Notes: a model not told the origin generated them from the sequence alone. Positions 35,798-45,026 are shown, counted from the first letter of the stretch. The stretch: DNA of 64,000 bases from Candidatus Mailhella merdavium (GCA_019119045.1 DWXS01000050.1:54595-118594); one strand, 5' to 3'. Made by a program: numbers and translations.

Positions 35798-36955
35798 TTA
35801 TTCTTCATAGTAGCTTGTTTCAGCGATTTTCATGGGCATGATCAGCACGGTATAATCGGGATCTTCCGTTCCGCCTATGCCGCAGGGCCCTTCCGCTCCA
35901 GTCAGAGTGAACGTCAGCTGTTGAGACTGAAAATGTCCCAGTATGTCGATAAGGTTTCTGGTGGGGAAGGCTATACGATCAAGATCGCCGGAAAACGTCA
36001 CGTCAAGATGCTCCGTGGCCGATCCGGTTTCCTGTCCCTGCGCGCTCAACGTTACTTCTGAGGGGCTGAACTGGAAGTAGGTACAGCGATCGCTTTCATT
36101 GTTGAAGATATGCAGGCGATCCAGAGCCTCCTGACATTCCTTTCTTCCCAGTTTGAGTTTGGATGCGTCGGGCGCTTCCAGACGGGCAAGGAAGCTCAGA
36201 TGATCCGGATAGATAAAGGAAGAACGGGGAAGGCTCAACGTTTCACTGCCGTTGCCGCTGCGCAGATGAAAACGACGTTCGCTGATATTGAGCATAACTT
36301 CATCCGTTCCCAGCCATTTACGCAGTTCGTTGACATATTTTTTCTGAATGAGAAGTCCTTCTTCCGGAAGTTTGGCAGCCAGTTCGTCATTCAGGAAGCG
36401 TACCATGGCAAACTGATGTCCGTTCAGGCCGCAGGCGTCCACCTTTCCCGTTTCCACGCTCTTGAGGCAAAGACAGGAAAGAGCTTCCGTGCTGTCGTCG
36501 TCGCTGATGCAGAAGGAGACGCGATCTATGATATCCTGAAAGAAATCTCCGGCCCAGAGAACGGCTCCTTCTTCAGGGAAAGGAGGAAGCGGCTGGAACC
36601 AGACGGGATCGGCCGCAGGCAGTTTATAGGAACGACGTCCCTGTTCGACAAGGAGCGTATTACTTTCGCTGTCCAGCCGGAGCTGTATGTCTCCTCCGGG
36701 AAGACGACGAAGCAGTTCGACAAAGGCTCGTCCGTTGACGCCAGCCTGTCCTTCTTTTTCCACGCTAGCAGGATAGTTTCCTGTAAATTCGATATTGACG
36801 TCTGTGGCCATAATTGTCAGATGGCCCCTTTCTCCTGTTCCCGTCGCCTGAAGCCATATGGAACGCAGATAGGCAGCCCCGGCTTTGGTAGGAATGATGG
36901 AAGCGGCTTTCTGAAGTCCGTCGATGATTTGTTCTTTTTTTACGGTTATGATCAT
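35798..36955 (-). CDS. dnaN: DNA polymerase III sliding clamp (beta subunit)
   Basis: 385 aa with the three-fold clamp architecture. MIITVKKEQIIDGLQKAASIIP is a typical DnaN start and the C-terminus VLIMPMKI matches the conserved (M/P)MR-like end (YTVLIMPMK). It encircles DNA and tethers polymerase III and repair enzymes. It lies 140 nt downstream of dnaA in the same direction, the conserved arrangement. Confidence 0.94.
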   Translation of the reverse strand: MIITVKKEQIIDGLQKAASIIPTKAGAAYLRSIWLQATGTGERGHLTIMATDVNIEFTGNYPASVEKEGQAGVNGRAFVELLRRLPGGDIQLRLDSESNTLLVEQGRRSYKLPAADPVWFQPLPPFPEEGAVLWAGDFFQDIIDRVSFCISDDDSTEALSCLCLKSVETGKVDACGLNGHQFAMVRFLNDELAAKLPEEGLLIQKKYVNELRKWLGTDEVMLNISERRFHLRSGNGSETLSLPRSSFIYPDHLSFLARLEAPDASKLKLGRKECQEALDRLHIFNNESDRCTYFQFSPSEVTLSAQGQETGSATEHLDVTFSGDLDRIAFPTRNLIDILGHFQSQQLTFTLTGAEGPCGIGGTEDPDYTVLIMPMKIAETSYYEE

Positions 36956-36991
36956 ATGTCTTTCCTGTAGTAGAAGGTTAAGTGCTGAATT

Positions 36992-37041
36992 TTTGTTCCT
37001 AACTTGAACAACATACTGTTAAATAACGAAAAATTAGGAAC
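36992..37041. repeat. dnaA-dnaN spacer repeats (inverted GTTCCTAA/TTAGGAAC and 17-bp direct repeat)
   Basis: TTTGTTCCTAACTTGAA at 36992-37008 is repeated exactly at 37150-37166 inside the dnaA 3' end, and TTAGGAAC at 37034-37041 is the inverse of its core. Three copies of the 8-bp core in 175 nt suggests a binding site or a duplicated piece of dnaA. No perfect 9-mer DnaA box was found here. Confidence 0.6.
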
Positions 37042-37095
37042 TGACCAGGGAAAGTAATGGGGTCGGAAGGAACATGTAAAGAGTTCTCGCCCCTT

Positions 37096-38517
37096 TTATA
37101 TGCGATTCAGGCATCGTTGTGTCAACTCCGTTATCAGGATGTGCATATCTTTGTTCCTAACTTGAATTTCTCTAATTTTTTTCACAGCATGCATGACCGT
37201 ACTGTGATCCTTTCCGCCGAAAATTCGACCAAGGGAAGGGTAGGATTCTCCAAGCAGTTCCCTGCAAAGATACATGGCCACCTGACGTGCCTCGACCAGC
37301 GGACTGTCTCTTTTTTTTCCTCTCAAGTCTCTGGAAGTAAAACCATAATGGGTTGCCACAAGAGACATGACGGCTTCCGGAGTCAGCGTGTCCCGCGAGC
37401 CGGAGGCCCGAAAAAATCCTTCCAGATCCTGTTCGTCCGGCATGGTTCCCGTATGCCGGAAAAAAGCGTGCATGCGCAGAATGACTCCGTGCAGATGTCT
37501 GATTTGTCCGCATCTGCGGGCAAGAAGCAAGGGCGTTTCGTTATCCGTGTTCAGGTTCAATTCCTGAAGCATATGCCTGGCATAGCGCATGCGCACATCA
37601 AGATCCGCTTCTGTCAGATCCAGCACCATGCCTTTGCGCAGGCGGGAAAGAAGAGCGGGAGCAAGCTGTTCTTCTGAAACGGTGTCTGCCGCATCCGCTC
37701 CGGCCAGTTCTGCTCTCTGTCGTGGAGAAAGATAGGAACATGCGCAGAGTACCGGCCTTTTTTTTGCAATAAGAACGTCTATGAGATCTGCCAGTTCTTC
37801 CTGCGCCTGGGGGGAGCGCACAAGCTGCTGCGTGTCGTCGAGACATAGTGCGGCACAGCCGCGCAGCATGGCGCGTCCTGCTTCTCTGCGCGCGGGGCTT
37901 TGCCGGAACAGACCGGCAAAATCGGATGAGGAAAGCACATATATCCGCCCCTGTTCCGCAAGAGAGGGAATACTCCTCAGTCTTGCCGCAGTTGCATGCA
38001 GCAGATGGCTTTTTCCCGTTCCCGGAAGACCCCGCAGCAGAAGAGGATTATAGGAAAGAACGCCGCGTTCCAGATCCGAAAGCATATTTATGATGGTGGA
38101 GACGGCCAGTTCGTTTTTCTGCCCGGAAATAAAACTGTCAAAGCTGTATTCTTCTCTCCGTATTTCGGAAAGCAGGGCTGTGGGGGCTGCTCCGTCCTCC
38201 TTTTTCAGAGGTGTTCCCGGGACAGAAGCAGAATTTTTTCTTTCCCTGGATTTCTGATGATACTTGATGCATAGATCCGAACCGAAGGCCAGATGCGCCG
38301 CATATTCGAATCCTTCTACATGCCCGTGCTGGCGAAACCAGCGCGCATAGAACTCGTGGGGAAAATAGACATCCAGAATGGGGGAACCGGTTCCGCCCCG
38401 TTCCCCTTTTGCGGACAGGGTGAATTCCAGGGCTTCGAGTCCGGGAATGTTGTCGGTTTCTGGAAGACAGGCCGTTATTGTCCGCAGGATATGCTCGCTG
38501 GAAATGGAATCCTTCAC
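37096..38517 (-). CDS. dnaA: Chromosomal replication initiator DnaA
   Basis: 473 aa. AAA+ domain with Walker A LRGLPGTGKSHLLHA and sensor regions; Walker B reads AALCLDDTQ. Domain IV contains RQVAMYLCRELLGESYPSLGRIFGGKDHSTVMHAVKKI, the DnaA-box-binding signature. GTG start with GGAG upstream. Walker A (GLPGTGKS) differs from the usual GGVGLGKT, and the linker between domains I and III is short. It initiates replication at oriC; no cluster of DnaA boxes is evident adjacent to it in this window. Confidence 0.93.
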   Translation of the reverse strand: MKDSISSEHILRTITACLPETDNIPGLEALEFTLSAKGERGGTGSPILDVYFPHEFYARWFRQHGHVEGFEYAAHLAFGSDLCIKYHQKSRERKNSASVPGTPLKKEDGAAPTALLSEIRREEYSFDSFISGQKNELAVSTIINMLSDLERGVLSYNPLLLRGLPGTGKSHLLHATAARLRSIPSLAEQGRIYVLSSSDFAGLFRQSPARREAGRAMLRGCAALCLDDTQQLVRSPQAQEELADLIDVLIAKKRPVLCACSYLSPRQRAELAGADAADTVSEEQLAPALLSRLRKGMVLDLTEADLDVRMRYARHMLQELNLNTDNETPLLLARRCGQIRHLHGVILRMHAFFRHTGTMPDEQDLEGFFRASGSRDTLTPEAVMSLVATHYGFTSRDLRGKKRDSPLVEARQVAMYLCRELLGESYPSLGRIFGGKDHSTVMHAVKKIREIQVRNKDMHILITELTQRCLNRI

Positions 38518-38560
38518 TGTATGCTCCGTTCTTGCGGAAAGATGCCGTGTTCAGGCGGGC

Positions 38561-38566
38561 AGTATA
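38561..38566 (-). promoter_or_regulatory. Candidate -10 element of dnaA
   Basis: TATACT on the minus strand, about 45 nt upstream of the dnaA GTG; only a weak -35 match (CTGGAA, 18 nt further up). Confidence 0.35.
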
Positions 38567-38690
38567 GAAAAAAGGCCTCCCTTTTTCCAGTAAACCCCGC
38601 TCTTCGTGTCGCCAGAGCGTTCAGCGCGTGAAAATAAGGGCATGACATTCTGGACAGGGAGAAGGAAAACGTATATTTCTCAAAATCACC

Positions 38691-40184
38691 ATGACAAATT
38701 CATCTTTCCGATTTCTTCCCGCAAAAGGGCGTCCTCTGCTGGGCGTCCTTTTCGCGTGTGTCTGTGTTCTGTTTCTGTCCGGCCGCGCTCCTGCCGAAAC
38801 CCAGGCCGTTTCCGAAACGGATGAAGTGGCGGAGCAGTCCGTCTCCGTCACTGAAGAAAAAGAGGGAATTCTTTCTTCCCTGTTTTCCTTCGACTCGTTT
38901 TTCGGAGAAGATGAGGAAGCTTCAGAAGAAGCTGCGTTGACGGAACTTCCGGAAGCTCCGAAAGTGGCGGAAGTTCCCGAAGAAACGGTGGCAACGGCGG
39001 AAGAAGAACTCGCGTCGGAACCTTCTCCCTGGGCGGAAAATGAACGTTATATTGCGGAACCGCTTGAAGATGGCGGTATTGCCCTGAGCGGTACGGTGGA
39101 GAAGGGAGATACCGCAGGGGAAATTCTTCAGGAGCTTACCTCGGCTTCAGAAGCATATGCCATTGTCAACGCGGCGGAAGACGTCTGGTCTCTGCGAAAA
39201 ATCCGTGTGGGGCAGCCTTTTATTTTTGTGAAGGATGGAGAAGGAAACTTTGTTTCCTTTACCTATGAAGCGAACAAGGACGAGCAGCTCGTCGTCACAC
39301 GCGAGGGAGAAAAGCTCAACGCCTCTCTGGAAAAGATTTCGTATGATATCGAGCTTGCCCTGGTGAAGGGGCAGATTGATTCGAGCCTTTTCGACTGCGT
39401 TGCCGGGCAGGGGGAAGAGCCTCTGCTGGCCATTCAGCTTGCAAGCGTCTTCGAGTGTGAAATCAACTTCATCAACGATATCCGCGAACAGGATTCCTTT
39501 GAAGTTCTGGTTGAGAAGCGTTACCGCAAGGGTGAATTCAAGGGGTACGGGCATATTGTGGCCGCCTGGTTCACCAACCGAGGCAAGCGTTATGAAGCTT
39601 ACCTTTATGCCAATGCGGACGGCGCCCTGCATCATTACAATGCTCAGGGCGAAGCGTTGCAGATGGCCCTGCTTAAAGCTCCGCTTGCCTTCACAAGAGT
39701 CAGTTCAAAGTTCAATCTTCGTCGCCGTCATCCCATTCTCGGGGTTGTGCGTCCGCACGAAGGGATAGATTATGCCGCCCCGAAGGGGACGCCTGTACGC
39801 AGCGTCGGCGACGGCGTCGTCACCCGTGCAGGATGGGGCAAGGGCTATGGAAACATGATTGTGGTCAAGCACCGTAATGGCCTTGAAACGCAGTATGCTC
39901 ATCTATCCGCTTTTGCCAAGAACCTGAAAAAGGGCGTTGAAGTTGAGCAGGGCGATGTCATTGGTTATGTGGGAGCCACCGGTCTGGCTACGGGTCCCCA
40001 TCTTGATTTCCGCATGCGTAAGGACGGAAAGTACGTCAATCCCGATGATATCATCGTTCCCCGCGAGGACCCTGTGGAAAAAAGCCGGATGAATGATTTC
40101 CTGTATCAGGTTGCGTTGTCGAAGGCCTTCCTCGAGGGGGAAACGGAGCTGGCCGAATATACCACGCCTGAATGGGCCCGTTGA
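38691..40184 (+). CDS. Secreted/anchored M23-family peptidoglycan endopeptidase
   Basis: 497 aa: N-terminal signal or anchor (about 14-33), an acidic low-complexity stretch (about 35-115), a middle domain, and a C-terminal LytM/M23 domain (about 345-480). Zinc ligands seen: VRPHEGIDYAAPKGTPV (His/Asp) and TGPHLDFRM; the second histidine of HLH is Asp here, a variation known in some lineages. Probably cleaves cross-links during growth or division. It heads a four-gene cluster; queA begins 5 nt after its stop. The ATG has no good ribosome site. Confidence 0.88.
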   Translation: MTNSSFRFLPAKGRPLLGVLFACVCVLFLSGRAPAETQAVSETDEVAEQSVSVTEEKEGILSSLFSFDSFFGEDEEASEEAALTELPEAPKVAEVPEETVATAEEELASEPSPWAENERYIAEPLEDGGIALSGTVEKGDTAGEILQELTSASEAYAIVNAAEDVWSLRKIRVGQPFIFVKDGEGNFVSFTYEANKDEQLVVTREGEKLNASLEKISYDIELALVKGQIDSSLFDCVAGQGEEPLLAIQLASVFECEINFINDIREQDSFEVLVEKRYRKGEFKGYGHIVAAWFTNRGKRYEAYLYANADGALHHYNAQGEALQMALLKAPLAFTRVSSKFNLRRRHPILGVVRPHEGIDYAAPKGTPVRSVGDGVVTRAGWGKGYGNMIVVKHRNGLETQYAHLSAFAKNLKKGVEVEQGDVIGYVGATGLATGPHLDFRMRKDGKYVNPDDIIVPREDPVEKSRMNDFLYQVALSKAFLEGETELAEYTTPEWAR

Positions 40185-40189
40185 GTCGC

Positions 40190-41326
40190 ATGACGGAATC
40201 CGATCCTTTTTCGCTTGACAGCTACGATTACGTTCTTCCCGAGGAACGTATTGCCCAGCATCCTCCTGAAGTCAGGGGCACGTCGCGCCTGATGATTCTG
40301 GATCGTACGGAAACGCTTCCCAAAGACAGCGTTTTCGACAGACTGCCGGATTTTCTTCCGGAACGTGCCCTGCTTGTGGCAAACAATTCCCGAGTGGTTC
40401 CTGCCCGTTTGTTCGGGAAAAAGCCAAGCGGCGGAAAGGCGGAAATGTTGCTGCTGACCCCGCCCGTACTCCTGGAGAAGCAGGCCTGTCCCGTCCCCGA
40501 CAATTCTTTCAGTGCGGAAGCAGAGGCTCTGCTTCGCCCCGGAAGAAGCATCAGGGAAGGCGATGTGCTGGATTTCGGCCCGCTTCGGGCGGAAGTCATG
40601 GAAAAACGCGATTTTGGCAGACACGTGCTGCGTCTGATCTGGCGGGGGAGTCCCACGGCTATTCTTGAAAGTGTGGGAAAGTTGCCGCTTCCTCCCTATA
40701 TACACAGGGAGCAGGAGGCTGAAGATCTGTCCCGCTACCAGACCATGTATGCAAGAAGCGACAAGAAGGGAAGCGTCGCCGCGCCTACTGCCGGCCTTCA
40801 TTTCACCGAGGAAATGCGGAATCGTCTTCGCGAGAGCGGTGTGGACTGGGTGGAAGTGACGCTGCATGTCGGCTATGGAACCTTCAGTCCCGTGCGGGAA
40901 AACGATATACGTCAGCATCCCATGCATGCGGAGTATGCTGAAATTCCTGCTGCAACGCTGGAGGCTGTACGCCGCGCAAAGCGGGAAAAACGTCCCGTAA
41001 TAGCCGTGGGTACGACCTCGGCCAGAACCCTGGAAGGAGCGGCGGAAGCCTGCGCACGGGAAGGCGAGGAGCTTTTTAGTGATACGAATTCGGGGGGAGC
41101 TTCCTGCATTGAAAGCTGGTCGGGGTGGACGAATATTTTCATATATCCCGGTTTCAAGTTCCGGGCTGTGGATGGCCTGATTACGAATTTTCATCTGCCG
41201 CGTTCTTCCCTGCTCATGCTTGTGTCCGCTCTGGCCGGGAGAGAACGCATACTCCGGGCCTATGAACATGCCGTGAAAGAGGGCTACCGCTTCTTTTCTT
41301 ACGGCGACGCCATGCTGATACGCTGA
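40190..41326 (+). CDS. queA: S-adenosylmethionine:tRNA ribosyltransferase-isomerase
   Basis: 378 aa. Adds the cyclopentene-diol precursor to 7-aminomethyl-7-deazaguanine in tRNA (queuosine pathway). Motifs YVLPEERIAQHP, LPLPPYI, VAAPTAGLHFT and the C-terminal NFHLPRSSLLMLVSALAG are diagnostic. The ATG at 40190 was taken because QueA begins a few residues before the DSYDYVLP strand; a longer start at 40172 overlaps the previous gene. Confidence 0.95.
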   Translation: MTESDPFSLDSYDYVLPEERIAQHPPEVRGTSRLMILDRTETLPKDSVFDRLPDFLPERALLVANNSRVVPARLFGKKPSGGKAEMLLLTPPVLLEKQACPVPDNSFSAEAEALLRPGRSIREGDVLDFGPLRAEVMEKRDFGRHVLRLIWRGSPTAILESVGKLPLPPYIHREQEAEDLSRYQTMYARSDKKGSVAAPTAGLHFTEEMRNRLRESGVDWVEVTLHVGYGTFSPVRENDIRQHPMHAEYAEIPAATLEAVRRAKREKRPVIAVGTTSARTLEGAAEACAREGEELFSDTNSGGASCIESWSGWTNIFIYPGFKFRAVDGLITNFHLPRSSLLMLVSALAGRERILRAYEHAVKEGYRFFSYGDAMLIR

Positions 41327-41345
41327 AAAAGGGAGGTTTTCCGCC

Positions 41346-42449
41346 ATGACTCTGAATGAATTTCCTGAACTTGCGGAGCGCATTGCCGCTGTTCATCGGG
41401 TGGATACCGATCTTGAAGAAGCCGCAAGGGCGCACCTTGATGACTTGACAAAGCCGAAGGGCAGCCTTGGCCGCCTTGAAGATATAGCTGCGCGTCTGTA
41501 TATGATCAGCGGAGCTATGACTCCGCTGAGCGTGGATCCGGCCCTCGTCGTTGTGGCTTCCGGGGATCATGGCGTTGTGGAAGAGGGCGTCAGCCCCTTT
41601 CCGCAGGAAGTGACCGGACAGATGCTGCGTAATATTCTGGACGGCGGAGCCGGAATCAGCGTTCTTTCCCGCTTGAACGGCATGAAGATGATAGTTGTGG
41701 ACGCGGGTGGGGCGCATGATGCCCTGAGTGAGGATGAATATCCGAAACTCCGTAATCTCCGCCTTGCCAGAGGAACGGCCAATATGGCCCGCTCCTGTGC
41801 CATGAGTCCCGAGCATTGCGTCAAGGCTCTGCTGTATGGCATGGATACTGTGCGTTATGCCGTCGAACAGGGCGTGCGCCTTGTTGCTACGGGGGAAATG
41901 GGAATAGGAAATACAACGTCGGCAACTGCGCTGTTCTGTGCGCTGTATGGATTGGAACCGGAACATGTGGCCGGGCCCGGGGCGGGATTGAACGCGGCAG
42001 GAGTCCGGCACAAGGCGGAGGTCATCCGTCGCGCCCTGCAACTGCATCATGATGTGATTGAGGCGCGTGATATTCTCGGCATAGCCTCTGCCCTCGGCGG
42101 ATATGAGATTATGGTTCTTGCAGGCGTTGTACTCGGCGCGGCAGAAAGTCATATTCCCGTTCTGGTAGACGGTTTTATTTCCACCTCTGCATACGCCGTT
42201 GCTCACGCTTTTTGTCCTGCCGTTGCGGAGTATTCCTTCCTTGCTCACGCCTCTGCCGAACCGGGCTATGTTCTGGTGATGGAATGTATGAAACAGAAGC
42301 CGCTGCTTCAGCTTGAGTTCCGCCTCGGTGAGGGAACGGGGTGTGCCGCGGCGTTTCCTCTGCTGCGGGCTTCCGCCGCAATTTACAATGAAATGGCCAC
42401 GTTCAGCGGCGCAAATGTCACAGGAACAGTGACTCAGCCTGTTGCATGA
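41346..42449 (+). CDS. cobT: Nicotinate-nucleotide-dimethylbenzimidazole phosphoribosyltransferase
   Basis: 367 aa. Activates the lower base of cobalamin. ARAHLDDLTKPKGSLGRLE, VVASGDHGVVEEGVSPFPQEVT and MGIGNTTSATALFCAL are family motifs; the C-terminal GEGTGCAAAFPLLRA is the catalytic-Glu end (E in GEGTGA-type motif). A GGGAGG site is upstream, 20 nt after queA. The organism therefore assembles or remodels corrinoids. Confidence 0.93.
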   Translation: MTLNEFPELAERIAAVHRVDTDLEEAARAHLDDLTKPKGSLGRLEDIAARLYMISGAMTPLSVDPALVVVASGDHGVVEEGVSPFPQEVTGQMLRNILDGGAGISVLSRLNGMKMIVVDAGGAHDALSEDEYPKLRNLRLARGTANMARSCAMSPEHCVKALLYGMDTVRYAVEQGVRLVATGEMGIGNTTSATALFCALYGLEPEHVAGPGAGLNAAGVRHKAEVIRRALQLHHDVIEARDILGIASALGGYEIMVLAGVVLGAAESHIPVLVDGFISTSAYAVAHAFCPAVAEYSFLAHASAEPGYVLVMECMKQKPLLQLEFRLGEGTGCAAAFPLLRASAAIYNEMATFSGANVTGTVTQPVA

Positions 42450-42453
42450 CGAT

Positions 42454-43392
42454 ATGACGTATCCCTTGGAAATGAAGCGGGCAAGCCGTGACTTTAAGGT
42501 ACGGCGCGGCGTGCTGGGTATGCGCGACATGAGCCTGCGGGCCGTCGATACGGTTTCTCTGCATGTGGAACGGGGGGAAACTCTCGGTCTTGTGGGAGAA
42601 TCCGGCTGCGGAAAATCTACGCTGGCGCGTATGGCCGTGGGGCTTATTGCTCCGAGTTCCGGGGAAGTGCTGCTCGACGGGCAATCTCTATCGTCATATG
42701 CTGCTGAAGAGCGTGCCCGCCGTATCCAGATGGTTTTTCAGGATCCCTTTTCCTCCTTGAACCCGAGGCTCAGAGTAGGAGCCTCCGTTGCCGAGCCGCT
42801 GCGTATGACCAGACCGGAGCTTTCCTCTGGACAGATAGAGGAAAAAGTATGCGCCATACTTGAGCAGGTGGAATTGCGACCGGAGCAGGCCCGGCTTTTT
42901 CCCCATGAGTTTTCCGGCGGGCAGAGGCAGAGAATTGCCGTGGCAAGAGCGCTGGTGGCGGATCCTGCGCTGGTGGTATGCGATGAGCCAGTATCCGCCC
43001 TTGACGCCTCCGTACAGGCTCAGGTGCTGAATCTGCTCCGGGACATGCAGGATGAACGGGGGCTTGGCTATCTGTTTATTTCTCATGATCTCGGCGTAGT
43101 CGGTTTCATGAGTCATCGTATTGCGGTCATGTATCTTGGCCGTCTTGTAGAACTTGCCGCCCGCGACGAATTGTTCAGGCATCCGGCGCATCCTTATTCC
43201 CAGGCCCTTCTTGCCGCAGCGCCGGGCAGAGGCGGAACACCTCTCAGCGGCGAAATGCCCAGTCCCTTTGATCCCCCCCAAGGTTGCGCCTTTCATCCTC
43301 GTTGTCCTTTTGTTCGTGATTTGTGTCGGGAACAGGCTCCGGAAGCAAAGGAAGAGGGAGGCCATATAGTGCGTTGTCATTATCCGCTTTAG
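42454..43392 (+). CDS. Opp/Dpp-type (peptide/nickel) ABC transporter ATP-binding protein
   Basis: 312 aa ATPase of the OppF/DppF class. Walker A GESGCGKST, Q-loop, signature FSGGQRQRIAVARAL, Walker B ALVVCDEPVSAL and switch His in FISHDLGVV, then the C-terminal oligopeptide-type cysteine cluster (GCAFHPRCPFVRDLCRE). It overlaps or abuts the cobT stop; ATG 42454 was preferred to TTG 42442. No permease, partner ATPase or binding protein is adjacent, so its transporter partners must be elsewhere. Confidence 0.87.
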   Translation: MTYPLEMKRASRDFKVRRGVLGMRDMSLRAVDTVSLHVERGETLGLVGESGCGKSTLARMAVGLIAPSSGEVLLDGQSLSSYAAEERARRIQMVFQDPFSSLNPRLRVGASVAEPLRMTRPELSSGQIEEKVCAILEQVELRPEQARLFPHEFSGGQRQRIAVARALVADPALVVCDEPVSALDASVQAQVLNLLRDMQDERGLGYLFISHDLGVVGFMSHRIAVMYLGRLVELAARDELFRHPAHPYSQALLAAAPGRGGTPLSGEMPSPFDPPQGCAFHPRCPFVRDLCREQAPEAKEEGGHIVRCHYPL

Positions 43393-43467
43393 AAGAAATT
43401 TATTTCATAATGTGTATTGTGAATGATTGCACATTTTAGAGAGCTGTATTATTTTTGTTGTGTCATG

Positions 43468-43490
43468 GGCCTTACGGCCTTTTTCACTCA
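43468..43490 (+). terminator. Short hairpin in leader of the UGA-containing gene
   Basis: GGCC TTAC GGCC followed by TTTTT, just before the AAGGAG of the next gene. May be a terminator for the cobT/ABC transcript or an attenuator; the stem is only 4-5 bp. Confidence 0.4.
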
Positions 43491-43502
43491 AGGAGTCTAT
43501 GT

Positions 43503-44972
43503 ATGTTCAAAAAAGTGCCCGCTCTTGCCATATGCCTGCTTATGGCGTGTGGCGTCGAAGCCTGGGGCGCAGATACGCCTCCGGTTCGCCAGTCGAGGCC
43601 GGTTTATATGCAGTCGCCTGCCAAGGACGGCGCATATGTGCTTGAATTGCCCGGTTTGGTGAATGGGGAAAAACACGTCACCATAAGCGGGAAGGAAAAA
43701 ACCATTTATGATGGTATTGTCATCCGTAAAAGCCGCATCAAGATGGACGGAACGATCGTTATTCCTCCTGCCGGCATATACACCACGGTGCGTTGCGGCA
43801 ACTGGAAGCCCTTTGACAATGAAAAAATCTATGTCGGGCCTACGCCGTTCTATTACATCAATCAGCGTTCCGCCCGCACGGTGCTTCAGAATCAGGTGTT
43901 TCAGCTTGGCGAAGTAAAGCCCATGAACCCGAACAAAACGCGCGGGTGGGAACTTTCAGCCATTAATACCGACACGTATATGATGCCCGGAGTTCTGGAC
44001 GCAGAATTCAAACTGGTCAAAACCACGGGTAACTATTACGGTTCTTCCTTCAAGGCAACCATGGGGCCGGATACGAACGACGGCGCCAACGGCAAGGCAC
44101 TTGCTGCTAAAACCTATAACAAGCCCGGCTTCTATTCCATGACGGAAAGCGATTTTGCCGACACCAATATCATGGCTACCAGCGTAGCCGCCGGCGGTCG
44201 CACCTATGTCATCGTTGATGAGATTACTCCGGAAAGCGTCAAGGTGCGCGAAATGGGCACCGACAGTTGCACGGACGCCTGGATTTCTCCTGCGGAACCG
44301 CTCATCGCTTCCTATGCCAAGGGAGATAAGTTCACCATCGGCAACGCCACAGTGGAAGTCACCGCTGTGAACGCCGACAGCGTGAGCATCCGCCTGACCG
44401 AAGACGGCAAGAGCGTCGACAAGACCTTTGGCCCCTTCAATGCGGAAAACAAAGCAAAGTTGTTCATGTCTGAAAAGACGAGGGATCTGTTCTGGCTGCT
44501 GTCTCCCAGCGGTAAGGAAATAGTGTTCCTCAACGTGAACAACCCTGCCGGACCCTTTGCGGACGGCAAGGCTTCGCTCGTGGCATACAAGGATGTCATT
44601 GACGTGCAGGACGGCACAGAATGGCCGCTGGATACGCGCTTCTTGGCGCGTCCTGAAACTTGAGCGACCTGCACCTTTATCCACGAGATTGTTCTTGAAA
44701 ACAAGGACGAAATCGAACTGGGTAAGACCAGCAACGTGTTTGCTGGACCGCAAGACTACTACAAGGTTGTTATTGACGAATACGACGGCAAGACCATTAA
44801 GGCCTGGCATCTTGAAGACAAGGACGGCAACAAGACCGGCAACCTTGCCGGCCGCAGTCAGGGTCAGCACATAGATGCCGTTGTCGGCGATCAGTGCCGT
44901 TCCACGGCGCACTTCTTCAGCCGTGTGAATTCCACGCTGCTGCGCGAAGCTACTGCCGCCGCGAACAAGTAG
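43503..44972 (+). CDS. Exported protein with in-frame UGA: probable selenoprotein
   Basis: A signal peptide (MFKKVPALAICLLMACGVEAWGA) starts the frame, with AAGGAG before the ATG. The frame meets TGA at 44661-44663 (codon 387) and then continues open, in the same frame, for 102 more sense codons to TAG at 44972, with normal local codon use (charged, Asp/Lys/Gly-rich). The residues around the UGA read PET-U-ATC-TF, a UxxC redox-type motif. A SECIS-like hairpin lies 20-50 nt after the UGA. The protein is about 489 aa, periplasmic, family unrecognised. Alternative: nonsense mutation splitting one gene. Confidence 0.7.
44684..44715 (+). promoter_or_regulatory. Candidate bacterial SECIS hairpin
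   Basis: GTTCTTG-AAAA-CAAGGAC forms a 7-bp stem with one G-U pair, extended by CGA/TCG after a small internal loop. The apical loop starts about 34-35 nt after the UGA, inside the 16-37 nt window known for bacterial SECIS, and opening the last pair leaves G as first loop base, as the consensus asks. Confidence 0.55.
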
Positions 44973-45000
44973 CCTGCTAAACTTTTTCAGGTCCATGACA

Positions 45001-45026
45001 AGGGGGGATTTTCCCCCCTTTTTTAT
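45001..45026 (+). terminator. Rho-independent terminator of the UGA-containing gene
   Basis: A GGGGGG/CCCCCC stem with an ATTTT loop followed by a T-run, 30 nt after the TAG. Its place after the second stop supports the idea that transcription is organised for the full-length frame. Confidence 0.85.

Noticed and set aside
44661..44663. TGA read as the ordinary end of a 386-aa protein
   Set aside because: Possible, but the 102-codon continuation, UxxC and hairpin fit read-through better; kept as a selenoprotein candidate with moderate confidence.
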